From: Bacteroidota bacterium
GTDB taxonomy: Bacteria > Bacteroidota > Bacteroidia > Palsa-965
Assembly: GCA_006218065.1 (NCBI GenBank)
Contig: VBWE01000001.1
Coordinates: forward strand, 127,063 to 191,062
DNA: 64,000 nucleotides
Direction of reading: 5' to 3'
In this document: piece after piece, positions 35,770-45,259 of the stretch
Layout of the letters: each line of letters opens with the position of its first letter
How positions within the stretch are numbered: position 1 is the stretch's first letter
The notes under the pieces: model-generated
What the model saw: the letters and a program-made list of their open reading frames with translations, nothing else
What the model was told of the DNA's origin: nothing
The model's database searches: none
Made by a program: the position numbers and the translations under genes

Positions 35770-37137
35770 ATGAAAACACCTCTGTTAAGCCTGGTTCTCT
35801 TTGCAGGTACATTGACTGCTTTTGCACAGCAAGACTCCACCGACTACGAAAAAAACCCCGGGAAAAGCGTGCCTTTCGCATGGGCGGACTGGAGCTGGCT
35901 GCAGGGAAACAGCCGGCTTTCAAAGCAAGTGCTGGACTCAAAATATTTTACAGGCGATGTCACGATGGACTTGAATTACAATTACCATTTCGCACATCCT
36001 GTCGACCATACGCAGGCCGGATCCACAGCGTGTTTCCGCACCGACGAGATCAACGTTTCGTATATAGAAGCCGGCGGCGATTTTCATGACCCGGCAACCG
36101 GCGCCCGCGGACGCCTCATGCTGCAGTTCGGAACACGGGCCATCGGCGTTCCCCGCAATGACAATACGGGACTTCGCGGCCAATTCGATTTGTATAATTC
36201 CCTGCGTTACATAACGGAAGGCTATGTCGGCATGCACTTTAAAAAAATGCACGGCGTCAATGTGGACGTGGGTATTTTCAAATCGTATGTGGGCCTGATG
36301 GGTTATAACAATTTTGAAAACTGGAATTACCAGAACTCGTTTACTTCCGACAATACGCCCTGGTTCTTTACGGGCATCCGTGTTCAGACGTTTCCGTCGG
36401 AAAAGCTGAAAATCGAATACTGGCTCGTGAATGGCTGGCAAACCTATGGTATGTTCAACGAAGTGCCGGGCCTGGGATTCCAGGTCGACTGGCGTCCGAA
36501 GGAATGGATAAAAGTTTTGGGAAGCGCATATGTCGGTTATGATACGCCCAATATGCCTGCACGCACGCGTTATCACAGTGATAACAGTATCATTGTCCGC
36601 ACGTTTAAAAAGCCCGGAAAATTTTTCTCCCGGGGAGCGTTTTCCATTACCGGCGACATCGGGTTTGAAAGCGGGCAAGGTGTTGCCCCGTTCAAAGATG
36701 ATTCCATAAACGGGGTGCGTGCGCAAAATTTTTTGAGCTGGATGTTTTATCATCGCTTATGGCTCGGGAAAAAAGAGCATTTTGCCTGGACCTTCGGCGG
36801 CGGCATGCTGCATAACCCGGGCCGTTACCTGCCTCTTGTTCCTTCGGGTGCAGGATCACAACCGGTTGGTGCAGGATCCGCGTATTTTACGCAAAATCCG
36901 GGTGATCAGCTCGACAACCGGGATTTTTCGACTGGCATACAATTCATGCCCAATGAACATGTTACCTGGGGTCTCGAATATGTAGAACGTCACTCCAACA
37001 CAGGCTATTTTCCCGGTCCCGGCGGAATCACTTCCCCGAACGGATGGAATGCGCCGATCGGGAACCCGGCCGGCTTTGTTCCCGACCTGGTGAAAGACGA
37101 ACAGCGGATCATTGCATCTTTGATTGTCCGGTTCTGA
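35770..37137 (+). CDS. outer membrane beta-barrel porin (OmpL/BBP2-like)
   Basis: Signal peptide, barrel-like alternation, C-terminal aromatic IIASLIVRF. Confidence 0.8.
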   Translation: MKTPLLSLVLFAGTLTAFAQQDSTDYEKNPGKSVPFAWADWSWLQGNSRLSKQVLDSKYFTGDVTMDLNYNYHFAHPVDHTQAGSTACFRTDEINVSYIEAGGDFHDPATGARGRLMLQFGTRAIGVPRNDNTGLRGQFDLYNSLRYITEGYVGMHFKKMHGVNVDVGIFKSYVGLMGYNNFENWNYQNSFTSDNTPWFFTGIRVQTFPSEKLKIEYWLVNGWQTYGMFNEVPGLGFQVDWRPKEWIKVLGSAYVGYDTPNMPARTRYHSDNSIIVRTFKKPGKFFSRGAFSITGDIGFESGQGVAPFKDDSINGVRAQNFLSWMFYHRLWLGKKEHFAWTFGGGMLHNPGRYLPLVPSGAGSQPVGAGSAYFTQNPGDQLDNRDFSTGIQFMPNEHVTWGLEYVERHSNTGYFPGPGGITSPNGWNAPIGNPAGFVPDLVKDEQRIIASLIVRF

Positions 37138-37291
37138 AATAATATGATTTGATTTGAAACAACCCGATGGGCGAAAGCGCAAAGGGTTGCTTCATTTAAA
37201 ATCAATCGCGCTGCAATGAAGTTATGCGCGTAGATTCTTAGTAATTTCCGCAGCCGGGGAAATAAACACCCGGATTGAAAGAATCGGCAAT

Positions 37292-39229
37292 ATGGCCAAT
37301 ATCGATCTGAAAAAACTAAGTTTCGCCGGCTTCCTGGTTTCCATCGGTATCGTGTTCGGGGATATCGGGACTTCGCCTTTATATACTTACCCGGCTATTA
37401 TCGACGATCAGCCTATATCGGAATTGCTGGTGCTGGGAGGCGTATCGGCTATTTTCTGGACTTTGTTTTTTCAGACAACTGTGAAGTATGTGTTCATTAC
37501 ACTGCGCGCCGACAACAAAGGTGAGGGCGGGATTTTTTCACTTTATACGCTCATCCGGCGTTATAAACGCTGGCTGCTGTTTCCCGCCATTGCCGGGGGC
37601 GCATTCCTGTTAGCCGACAGCATCATCACGCCGCCGATTTCCGTTTCTTCCGCTATCGAAGGACTTAAGATTCACGACCAGGATCTCCAGGTCGGTATTG
37701 TGATCGCCATCATCATCGGTTTGTTTCTCATCCAGCGGAAAGGCACTTCGTTCATCGGCAAAGTTTTCGGCCCGGTTATGATGACCTGGTTCACCATGAT
37801 CGGGGTGCTCGGCTTCGCCTCGCTGGTCACCGATCTTTCTGTTCTGCGCGCGCTGAATCCCTGGTACGCCTGGAGATTGTTATCGGAATACAATGAGGGA
37901 TTCTGGCTGCTCGGCGGCGTATTTCTTTGCACCACCGGCGCGGAAGCGCTTTACTCCGATCTCGGCCACTGCGGAAGAAAAAATATCCGCATCAGCTGGC
38001 TATATGTAAAAATCTGTTTAGTGCTTTGCTATTTCGGGCAGGCTGCCTGGCTGATGAACAGTCCCGAACCGGGCATCACACCTTTTTTCGGACTCGTACC
38101 GGGATGGTTTTTTATTCCCGCAGTTATCATCGCCACGCTGGCTACGATCATCGCGAGCCAGGCCCTGATCAGCGGCTCGTTTACGCTTGTCGCGGAAGCC
38201 ATTCGCCTGAACGTATGGCCGAAACTGCGCGTGGTTTTTCCTTCCGACATCAAAGGACAATTATATATCCCGGTGATCAACTGGATGCTGATGGCCGGAT
38301 GCATCGGCGTGGTGCTGCATTTCCGGGAATCGAAAAACATGGAAGCGGCATTCGGATTATCCGTTACACTGACCATGCTGATGACTACCATCCTGCTCAG
38401 TTTTTATCTCTACGTAAAAAGAGTAAAACGCTGGGCCGTGTTTTCCCTCACGCTGCTTTTTCTTGCGATCGAAGGCGCTTTCCTGGTCGCCAACCTGAAA
38501 AAATTTCCCGAAGGCGGCTGGATCACGATGCTCATCGGGATGATTATCATGATCGTCATGTACGTCTGGTACCGGGCGGGCGAAATCCGGAAATCCCTGC
38601 AGGAGATGACCGATCTCGATCCGTATATTCCTATTATAAAGGAACTGAGCAACGACATGACGGTTCCGAAATACGCCACCAATCTTGTTTACCTGACTTC
38701 TTCGCCCGATGCGCACCGGGTAGAAGAACGGATCATTCGTTCGATTCTTTACAAACAACCGAAGCGCGCCGATATTTACTGGTTCATTCATATCGCGGTG
38801 GTGGACGAACCGTATCACATGTCGTACCAGGTAAAAGTTTTCGCGCCCGACGACCTGATCCGCATCGACTTCAAATTGGGCTTCCGGGTGCAGCCCCGGA
38901 TCAATCTGCTTTTCCGGAAAGTGGTGGAAGAAATGGTTGCGCGGAAAGAAGTCAATATTCAAAGCCGTTACGTTTCGCTCGACAGGCATAATATCACCGG
39001 CGATTTCCGATTCGTGATCATGCAGCGTTTCCTTTCCTTCGAGAACGAACTTTCATTCCAGAACGAGTTCATTCTCAAATTATATTTTCTCCTCAAGCGG
39101 ATCAGCCTGCCGGATGAAAAAGAATACGGGCTTGATTACAGCAACGTAACGATCGAAAAATCGCCGCTGATCGTGAATCCGCCAAAAGAAATTCCGCTTG
39201 TTCGCGAAGATGACGGCCCCCGGGAATGA
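37292..39229 (+). CDS. kup: KUP-family potassium transporter
   Basis: GIVFGDIGTSPLYTYPAI; GALYSDLGHCGRKNI-type motif; 645 aa, about 12 TM. Confidence 0.96.
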   Translation: MANIDLKKLSFAGFLVSIGIVFGDIGTSPLYTYPAIIDDQPISELLVLGGVSAIFWTLFFQTTVKYVFITLRADNKGEGGIFSLYTLIRRYKRWLLFPAIAGGAFLLADSIITPPISVSSAIEGLKIHDQDLQVGIVIAIIIGLFLIQRKGTSFIGKVFGPVMMTWFTMIGVLGFASLVTDLSVLRALNPWYAWRLLSEYNEGFWLLGGVFLCTTGAEALYSDLGHCGRKNIRISWLYVKICLVLCYFGQAAWLMNSPEPGITPFFGLVPGWFFIPAVIIATLATIIASQALISGSFTLVAEAIRLNVWPKLRVVFPSDIKGQLYIPVINWMLMAGCIGVVLHFRESKNMEAAFGLSVTLTMLMTTILLSFYLYVKRVKRWAVFSLTLLFLAIEGAFLVANLKKFPEGGWITMLIGMIIMIVMYVWYRAGEIRKSLQEMTDLDPYIPIIKELSNDMTVPKYATNLVYLTSSPDAHRVEERIIRSILYKQPKRADIYWFIHIAVVDEPYHMSYQVKVFAPDDLIRIDFKLGFRVQPRINLLFRKVVEEMVARKEVNIQSRYVSLDRHNITGDFRFVIMQRFLSFENELSFQNEFILKLYFLLKRISLPDEKEYGLDYSNVTIEKSPLIVNPPKEIPLVREDDGPRE

Positions 39230-39276
39230 GCATAACGAAACACTGCATTTTTCCGACCTGGTAATATTGTCGCGAC

Positions 39277-40506
39277 ATGAACCTGACCATCAAGCATAAA
39301 TTACGCATCGGCCTGCTTTTTCTTTTTGCGGTTATCGTCATTATCGGTGTGCTCGGCGGGATTTTTCTTTCCCGGCTTTCAAAAGAATCGAAGGCGATCA
39401 TCAAAGCCAATTATGAAAGTATCGTTTACACGAAAAATATGTTCGAAGCCTGCGACCGGTTTTCTTCCGGTTTCGATCAGCAATCGAAAACACTGTTCCT
39501 CGGTAACCTGGAAAAACAGGAAAATAATGTTACCGAATCGGGCGAAAAAGAACTCACAGACCGGCTCGGGCTTCTGTTTAAAAAACTGGAAAACGATACC
39601 GGCAGCACCCGCATGGCTGTTTTAGCGGAAATACGCAGCACCCTTTTCGGTATCCAGGATCTAAACCTGAAGGCGATCGTTCAGAAGAATGAAAAAGCAA
39701 ACAATACTGCCGAAAATGTAATCCTGTGGATGTCGGTTATCGGCAGTATCGCCGTACTCCTGTCTTTGGTTTTTGTGGTGCGATTCCCGGGGTACATCGC
39801 CAACCCGATACGCGAGCTCGACCTGGCTAAAACCAATTTTATCGCTACGGTTTCGCACGAGCTGAAAACACCCATTTCGGCGATCAAACTCAGCCTCAAC
39901 CTGCTTGAAGATCCGCGTGTAGGACAACTAAACGAAGAACAGGCAAAGCTGGCCGAATGTATCCGCGATGAAAGCAACCGGCTGCTGAAAATCACCGGCG
40001 AGCTGCTCGACATGGCCCAGGTAGAAACCGGGAAGATCGGGCTGGAAATTCAACCCGTGCGTCCGGAGGAAATCGTTCAGTATGCGCTTAAAGCCGTTTC
40101 TGCTCCGGCTGCACAAAAAGAAATCCTGCTCCGGCTTAACATGCCGGAAAAACTTCCGATGGTATCGGCTGACGCCGAAAAATCAGCCTGGGTTTTGATC
40201 AACCTCTTGTCCAATGCGATTCGTTATGCCCCGGAAAAATCAACCGTCGATATACGGATTGCCGGACAGGATTATGGAGTGCGCTTCAGCGTTACCGACC
40301 AGGGCAAAGGAATTCCGGATGAATACAAGCATCATCTTTTCGAAAAATTCTTTCGCGCCCCCGGACTAAAAACCGAAGGGACGGGACTTGGTCTCGCCAT
40401 CGCCAAAGAATTTATAGAAACGCAGAAAGGCCATATCGGCCTGGTCTCCGAAAACGGCAAAGGAGCCGAGTTCTGGTTTATTCTTCCTGCTGCTACTGCT
40501 CTTTAA
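39277..40506 (+). CDS. sensor histidine kinase
   Basis: FIATVSHELKTPISAIKLSLNLLED; GTGLGLAIAKEF. Confidence 0.95.
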   Translation: MNLTIKHKLRIGLLFLFAVIVIIGVLGGIFLSRLSKESKAIIKANYESIVYTKNMFEACDRFSSGFDQQSKTLFLGNLEKQENNVTESGEKELTDRLGLLFKKLENDTGSTRMAVLAEIRSTLFGIQDLNLKAIVQKNEKANNTAENVILWMSVIGSIAVLLSLVFVVRFPGYIANPIRELDLAKTNFIATVSHELKTPISAIKLSLNLLEDPRVGQLNEEQAKLAECIRDESNRLLKITGELLDMAQVETGKIGLEIQPVRPEEIVQYALKAVSAPAAQKEILLRLNMPEKLPMVSADAEKSAWVLINLLSNAIRYAPEKSTVDIRIAGQDYGVRFSVTDQGKGIPDEYKHHLFEKFFRAPGLKTEGTGLGLAIAKEFIETQKGHIGLVSENGKGAEFWFILPAATAL

Positions 40507-40894
40507 GTTTTTCTTCCAGCCACCCGATCGCTTCTTCACGGCAGGTAAACATCCGGGTAGGAATAGCCGGGCGGTTGACCAGGATATACGTGTTCCCAAC
40601 CAGCTTGGTGGCGGTATTGTGAACGAGCAACGCTTTGGCGACTGTTCTTTCCACAAATTCCGGGCTGGCAGAAAGCTTACGTGCATCATCACTGACCGAA
40701 TTAAAATCACTGGAGCTTACCAGTACCGCATAACTGCGCCCGGCAGTAATTGTTTTGTTCGCGTGTTTGATAAGAGACACATCCTGCACTTCGATGTGTA
40801 CTCCTTCTTTCATTTTATTTTCAACCAGGTTTTCACGCAGCAGTATAACGTGACATTTTTCCAGCTCCATGCTGGTAATTGGTTCATAATTGGA
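40493..40894 (-). CDS. small STAS/SpoIIAA-like (DUF7793-type) protein
   Basis: MSNYEPITSMELEKCHVILLRENL..., resembles 2326-2730 product. Confidence 0.6.
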   Translation of the reverse strand, partial: SNYEPITSMELEKCHVILLRENLVENKMKEGVHIEVQDVSLIKHANKTITAGRSYAVLVSSSDFNSVSDDARKLSASPEFVERTVAKALLVHNTATKLVGNTYILVNRPAIPTRMFTCREEAIGWLEEKLKEQ

Positions 40895-40993
40895 CATAAT
40901 TTTTCCTCCGATGGATCGCGAGCCCAATGTATATATTAAATTACCTGCCGGAAAACCATTTGTCCCTTTAACCTGACATCCCGGTAAAAAACA

Positions 40994-41092
40994 CAGCGAC
41001 AGCCTGCGCAGGTAAATGCAGATTGATCATTTGGTCCTGGTAATCAAATGACGGAGGCGGTAATCTGCATTTGCCTGCGCAGGCTGTCGCTG
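40994..41092. repeat. 31-bp inverted repeat with inner stem
   Basis: CAGCGACAGCCTGCGCAGGTAAATGCAGATT (40994-41024) versus AATCTGCATTTGCCTGCGCAGGCTGTCGCTG (41062-41092), 1 mismatch; inner TCATTTG/CAAATGA. Confidence 0.92.
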
Positions 41093-41109
41093 CAATCAGT
41101 GTGCGGAAC

Positions 41110-41727
41110 TTATTTAATTAAACTCAATCCTTCGGCCGCGGATGAATCCCCGGGTTTAAGCAGGAGCGCATTGGAAAACAAAGCACGGGCTTCGCTGGTT
41201 TTGCCGAGAAAATAATTCGTCCACGCACTCATCAGAACAGAATCATAATCGAACGGGTACAGGTTGAGCGAGACGTCGAAATATTTTTTCGCTGTGACAT
41301 AATCTTTCCGGTAATAAAAGATCAGGCCCAGCCGGTAATTTGCCGTAGCGTTTTTAGGATCGAGCTGCAGGATGGCGGCGTAATTTTTTTCCACGTCCGT
41401 CCATTTCTCCAGCGCGGCCAGCGGGTTTACCAGTCCCCAGAGCGGTTCCACCGCAGCCGGCATAAGCTGCGCGGCAACCCGGTAATGCGAAACGGACTCG
41501 GTCTGTTTTCCCGCCAGGTAATACAACCAGCCCAGGCGCAGGTTACAGGGATATGAATCTGCTTTGTATGCACCTTTGATCAGCACGATCGCGCTGTCGT
41601 ATTTCCCGGCCGTTTCGTAGGCATAGCTTTTGGTAAACGCCTGCTGGAGCAGGTTCCCGTTCTGAGCGGATACGGTAACGGGAAAGATCAAAAGCAAAAG
41701 GATCGCAGTTTTCTTCAGAATTTCCAT
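41110..41727 (-). CDS. tetratricopeptide repeat protein
   Basis: Signal peptide, TPR repeats. Confidence 0.82.
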   Translation of the reverse strand: MEILKKTAILLLLIFPVTVSAQNGNLLQQAFTKSYAYETAGKYDSAIVLIKGAYKADSYPCNLRLGWLYYLAGKQTESVSHYRVAAQLMPAAVEPLWGLVNPLAALEKWTDVEKNYAAILQLDPKNATANYRLGLIFYYRKDYVTAKKYFDVSLNLYPFDYDSVLMSAWTNYFLGKTSEARALFSNALLLKPGDSSAAEGLSLIK

Positions 41728-43034
41728 AGGAAGGAAGTTGTTAGTATGTGATTATAATAATCCGATTGTGTTGCATTGGACACATCCGGGCTGGAAAAAT
41801 GCAATACGGAACGTTCGCGCTGCTGGAAACGGTAACCGGGAATTATTTCCAGTTTTCCCGCGCGGATACGCAGGTCGGCGCCCAGGTTCATTTTTACCGG
41901 GTCGAACGTATTGTAAACCAGGAACCCGTTCGAAGCGATGTAATTGCTCATGTCTCCGAAACTTCCGGTCGTTTCAAACCAGAGCCGGTCCGAAATTCTT
42001 CCCCCGATTTTTCCCGTGAAAACGGTTTGCGCATTGTTCCCGTTTTTTAAATACGCTGCCGAACCGTAAACATAAAAACCGCTGCTGCCTGTGGGAAACA
42101 AAGCCAGGCCGGCTTCCGCCTGGAACTGCCGTGTTCCGCCGAGACGGGCCGCCGCAATACCGATCACGGGCTGAACGTAACGGAAGCGCCTGGCCAGCGA
42201 AACAACTCCCGCGGGCGATTGCATCGTTTGTGTCCGGATCTCCGTATGCGGCGGCCCGGGATTCGCGCTGTCGAAAACCAGCGTGAGCTCCGATTTGTTC
42301 ACCCGGTAAAATCCGAGACCGGCGGATAAAGTCCAGTCTTTGTTTTTTCCGAAAGCATAATCCAGCGCAAAATTTCCCTGGACGTGTTCATTATTCAAAC
42401 TTTCCTGCTGCACAGCGAACGGAGTCTGCACCACACCCAGCGAGTTCGTACTGAAAACCGAAACACCGCCGTAAAGCCGCAGCCTGTTCGTGGTTCTGCC
42501 CTGCGCGAGTACCGAACCGTACAGCATATTGCCGCTGAACAGTGACTGGCTGTACATGTCTTCCGGGTTTAAGATCACGCTGTTTTCATTCGCGGCGATA
42601 TTGTCCGTGAGCAAAGCGCCTGCTGTAACCGACACCGTTTCCATTTTTTTCTCCGCGTATTTTACTTTCTCCCGGAACGCTTCGGGCGCGACAGCGGCAT
42701 ATTCCAGTGCCTGCGTGATCCGGCCTGCAAAAACATAACTGTAATAAAGATATTCCGTGATCAGCGTATCCGCCGGGTTCATGGCCTGCGCTTTTTCAAA
42801 ATGAGGAATCGCATATTCATACCGGTGTTTTTCATACGCCAGGATTCCCGCACGCATCCGGAGATAAAAAAAATCGATGCCCTGCCCGAGCGCTTCATGC
42901 ACGGTTTGTTTCAGGCCGGCGAAATCGTGTGCGCGGTATTGTGCATACGTCAGGCTGTCCGCATACGCATAGGTCATTTCCTGCGCAGTAGCCGGGCGGA
43001 CAAAAAAGAGCAGTATGTAAATCAGGCGGCGCAT
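41715..43034 (-). CDS. TPR plus outer-membrane beta-barrel-like protein
   Basis: N-terminal TPRs then barrel-like strands ending ILTTSFLWKF; overlaps both neighbours. Confidence 0.75.
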   Translation of the reverse strand: MRRLIYILLFFVRPATAQEMTYAYADSLTYAQYRAHDFAGLKQTVHEALGQGIDFFYLRMRAGILAYEKHRYEYAIPHFEKAQAMNPADTLITEYLYYSYVFAGRITQALEYAAVAPEAFREKVKYAEKKMETVSVTAGALLTDNIAANENSVILNPEDMYSQSLFSGNMLYGSVLAQGRTTNRLRLYGGVSVFSTNSLGVVQTPFAVQQESLNNEHVQGNFALDYAFGKNKDWTLSAGLGFYRVNKSELTLVFDSANPGPPHTEIRTQTMQSPAGVVSLARRFRYVQPVIGIAAARLGGTRQFQAEAGLALFPTGSSGFYVYGSAAYLKNGNNAQTVFTGKIGGRISDRLWFETTGSFGDMSNYIASNGFLVYNTFDPVKMNLGADLRIRAGKLEIIPGYRFQQRERSVLHFSSPDVSNATQSDYYNHILTTSFLWKF

Positions 43035-45220
43035 ACGTAGGTCACGGTGTTTTCGTTTTGTCTGATCTTCAGTGAGCGGATTTTTCCCCCGAGCAGGTCG
43101 AGTTCAAAATCCAGGCTGCGGTTTCGTTTTCCTGCAAGCGTCGATTCCGCTTTGCTTTTTAATCTGTAACGTACCGCTTCGAACGGTTTTTCTTCCGCGG
43201 AAAAATGTGATTCGTAACCTGCTTTCGTGAACCGGTACACCGGTGCGAGAAAATCCTGCATCCAGCGCAGGCCGGGATGACTGAAATCGTGCAGCGGGAA
43301 CTGGTCGTTTATCCTGATTTGCTCATAATCGGCCAGCAGCACGCGATACGCCGCGAGATAAAACCGGAAAAGAAGCGAATTGCGCCGGCCTTCGAAATCG
43401 GTGAACGAGAACATTGTACCGTCGTTCACAAAGTAAGCGAGCGATTTGGTCCGGCGGCAGTAAATATAACTGCGGTTCCAGGCGTCGGTCAGTACTTCCC
43501 ACTCGTGCACATCCGATGAATCGTGCTCGGCGTGGAAAATGATTTTTTTACCCGGCGTGAGATCAAAAGCGGAAACGATATCCGGCGTAGTCTCCACGTT
43601 GCTGATCAGCGTTCCTTCGCGCGGCACTTCGGCAACCCGGAGCGCCTGTTTGTTGTTTTCGCGCTCGATGAAATAGGCCAAAGGGTACGCCAGTGTTTTT
43701 GCCCCGACCTTCGGCAGCGTTTGCAGCTGGAAATGAATATGCGGTTCGGGCGAGCGGCCGGAATTTCCGCACCCCGCGATGATGGTTCCTTTTTTCACGT
43801 ATTCGCCGATGCTCACTTTCATACTGTCTTTTTTCAGGTGACTGATCTGCGAGAATAACCCGTTGAGGTGATTGATGATGATCGTATTTCCCCAGTTCTC
43901 GCCGGTATTCACCTGCGCGATATCGTTATCATCAACCGTATTCACGATATCGTAGATATAACCGTCCAGCGGCGCAAGCACCGGTTTTCCGAAACAATAA
44001 AAATCATTTTTGCCGGCGCCGGGATCACGATACGTTTTCATCCGGTTGTCGCAGATCACAAAGTCAAAGGCTTTGCTCCAGTCGCCGAGGTGCGTTATTT
44101 TTCCTTCGTGTCCCTGGCTCACCATCCACTCGCCCCAGAAAGGGAGATACACTTTGGCAAAATGCGCATTACGAAAACGCTGCACCGAAGCCAGGTGTTT
44201 GTAAATGGTTGTTTCGGCAGAATAATACTGCACGGTAACCAGGTGAAGAAATTTATGCAGCCAGCGGCGATGCAGGAAGAAAAGAAAAACAGTCACCATC
44301 ACGCTGAACGAAAGCGTAAATGCTTTCAACTGGAATACCTGCAGCGCTTTGTCGGCAAACACAAGCAGGAAAAGCAGCAAAGGTGTAAGCGCAACCACGA
44401 ACAGGTAACTCCACCCGCCGGGCACGACATAAAAACAACCGATGGCGATGGCCATGAAAATAAAATTCGATCCGACCAGGTGATTGTTCAGCGCAGCGGT
44501 ATCGGCGCCGAGCATATTGTAAAAAAGATAAGCGGAGGCCAATCCCAGCAGGCTGAGTGAAAAGGCGATCCTCGAAAAGAAAAGAAGACCTGCCGCGATC
44601 AGCGCTCCGCCGAAAATGCTGTCCTGGAAAAAAGTACCGGCCAGCGTTCTGAAATAAACCGAAATTAAATTCGGCAAGTATAAACCGTCCAGGCAATGCG
44701 CAACAGCGTACATCCACGAACCCTGCTGCAGCATGGCCTGGTTGATTACATACACGTGACTGTCGTCAAACTGAACCGCGGCAAAAGCGGAGGCGGCTTT
44801 CGCCACGATCCAGTAAGTCAACAGGAATGGAAACGAAAGAAACGGCAGTTTCTGTTTTTCAAAATACCCGTTCAGCCACACGGTAAACACGAGCAGCAAA
44901 GCGATCGCCGCCGCAAACAAAATGAAAAACGCAAAATTGACTTTGTACTCGTACCCGAGCGCAAGCCCGAGCAGCAGGGCGTTGAATCCATAAAGCCCGT
45001 CGCGGATATGGCCCTGCGGGAAACCGTTTGCCTGCGCCAGCAGGTTAATCAGGATCACCGCACTTAAACCGGAAAGACCCACCTGCGGAGAAAGAAAAGA
45101 AACCAGCAAAATGCAAACCGCGAAAATTTTGTTCTGCGAAAAAAACACCTGGCTGTAACTGTGCAGACTTGCGTCCACCCAGTACAGCAGTTTATTTTTA
45201 TATCGCGGGAACATGATCAT
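43022..45220 (-). CDS. urea-transporter-like membrane domain fused to M23 peptidase-like domain
   Basis: FLSPQVGLSGLSAVILINLLAQ...GLYGFNALLLGLAL; then GKPVLAPLDGYIYDIVN...WGNTIIINHLNGLFSQISHLKK...GCGNSGRSPEPHIHFQL. Confidence 0.85.
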   Translation of the reverse strand: MIMFPRYKNKLLYWVDASLHSYSQVFFSQNKIFAVCILLVSFLSPQVGLSGLSAVILINLLAQANGFPQGHIRDGLYGFNALLLGLALGYEYKVNFAFFILFAAAIALLLVFTVWLNGYFEKQKLPFLSFPFLLTYWIVAKAASAFAAVQFDDSHVYVINQAMLQQGSWMYAVAHCLDGLYLPNLISVYFRTLAGTFFQDSIFGGALIAAGLLFFSRIAFSLSLLGLASAYLFYNMLGADTAALNNHLVGSNFIFMAIAIGCFYVVPGGWSYLFVVALTPLLLFLLVFADKALQVFQLKAFTLSFSVMVTVFLFFLHRRWLHKFLHLVTVQYYSAETTIYKHLASVQRFRNAHFAKVYLPFWGEWMVSQGHEGKITHLGDWSKAFDFVICDNRMKTYRDPGAGKNDFYCFGKPVLAPLDGYIYDIVNTVDDNDIAQVNTGENWGNTIIINHLNGLFSQISHLKKDSMKVSIGEYVKKGTIIAGCGNSGRSPEPHIHFQLQTLPKVGAKTLAYPLAYFIERENNKQALRVAEVPREGTLISNVETTPDIVSAFDLTPGKKIIFHAEHDSSDVHEWEVLTDAWNRSYIYCRRTKSLAYFVNDGTMFSFTDFEGRRNSLLFRFYLAAYRVLLADYEQIRINDQFPLHDFSHPGLRWMQDFLAPVYRFTKAGYESHFSAEEKPFEAVRYRLKSKAESTLAGKRNRSLDFELDLLGGKIRSLKIRQNENTVTYVCAA

Positions 45221-45259
45221 GATTGTTATTGTTTATCGGTTTTCCGGTGATGTTTTGTT

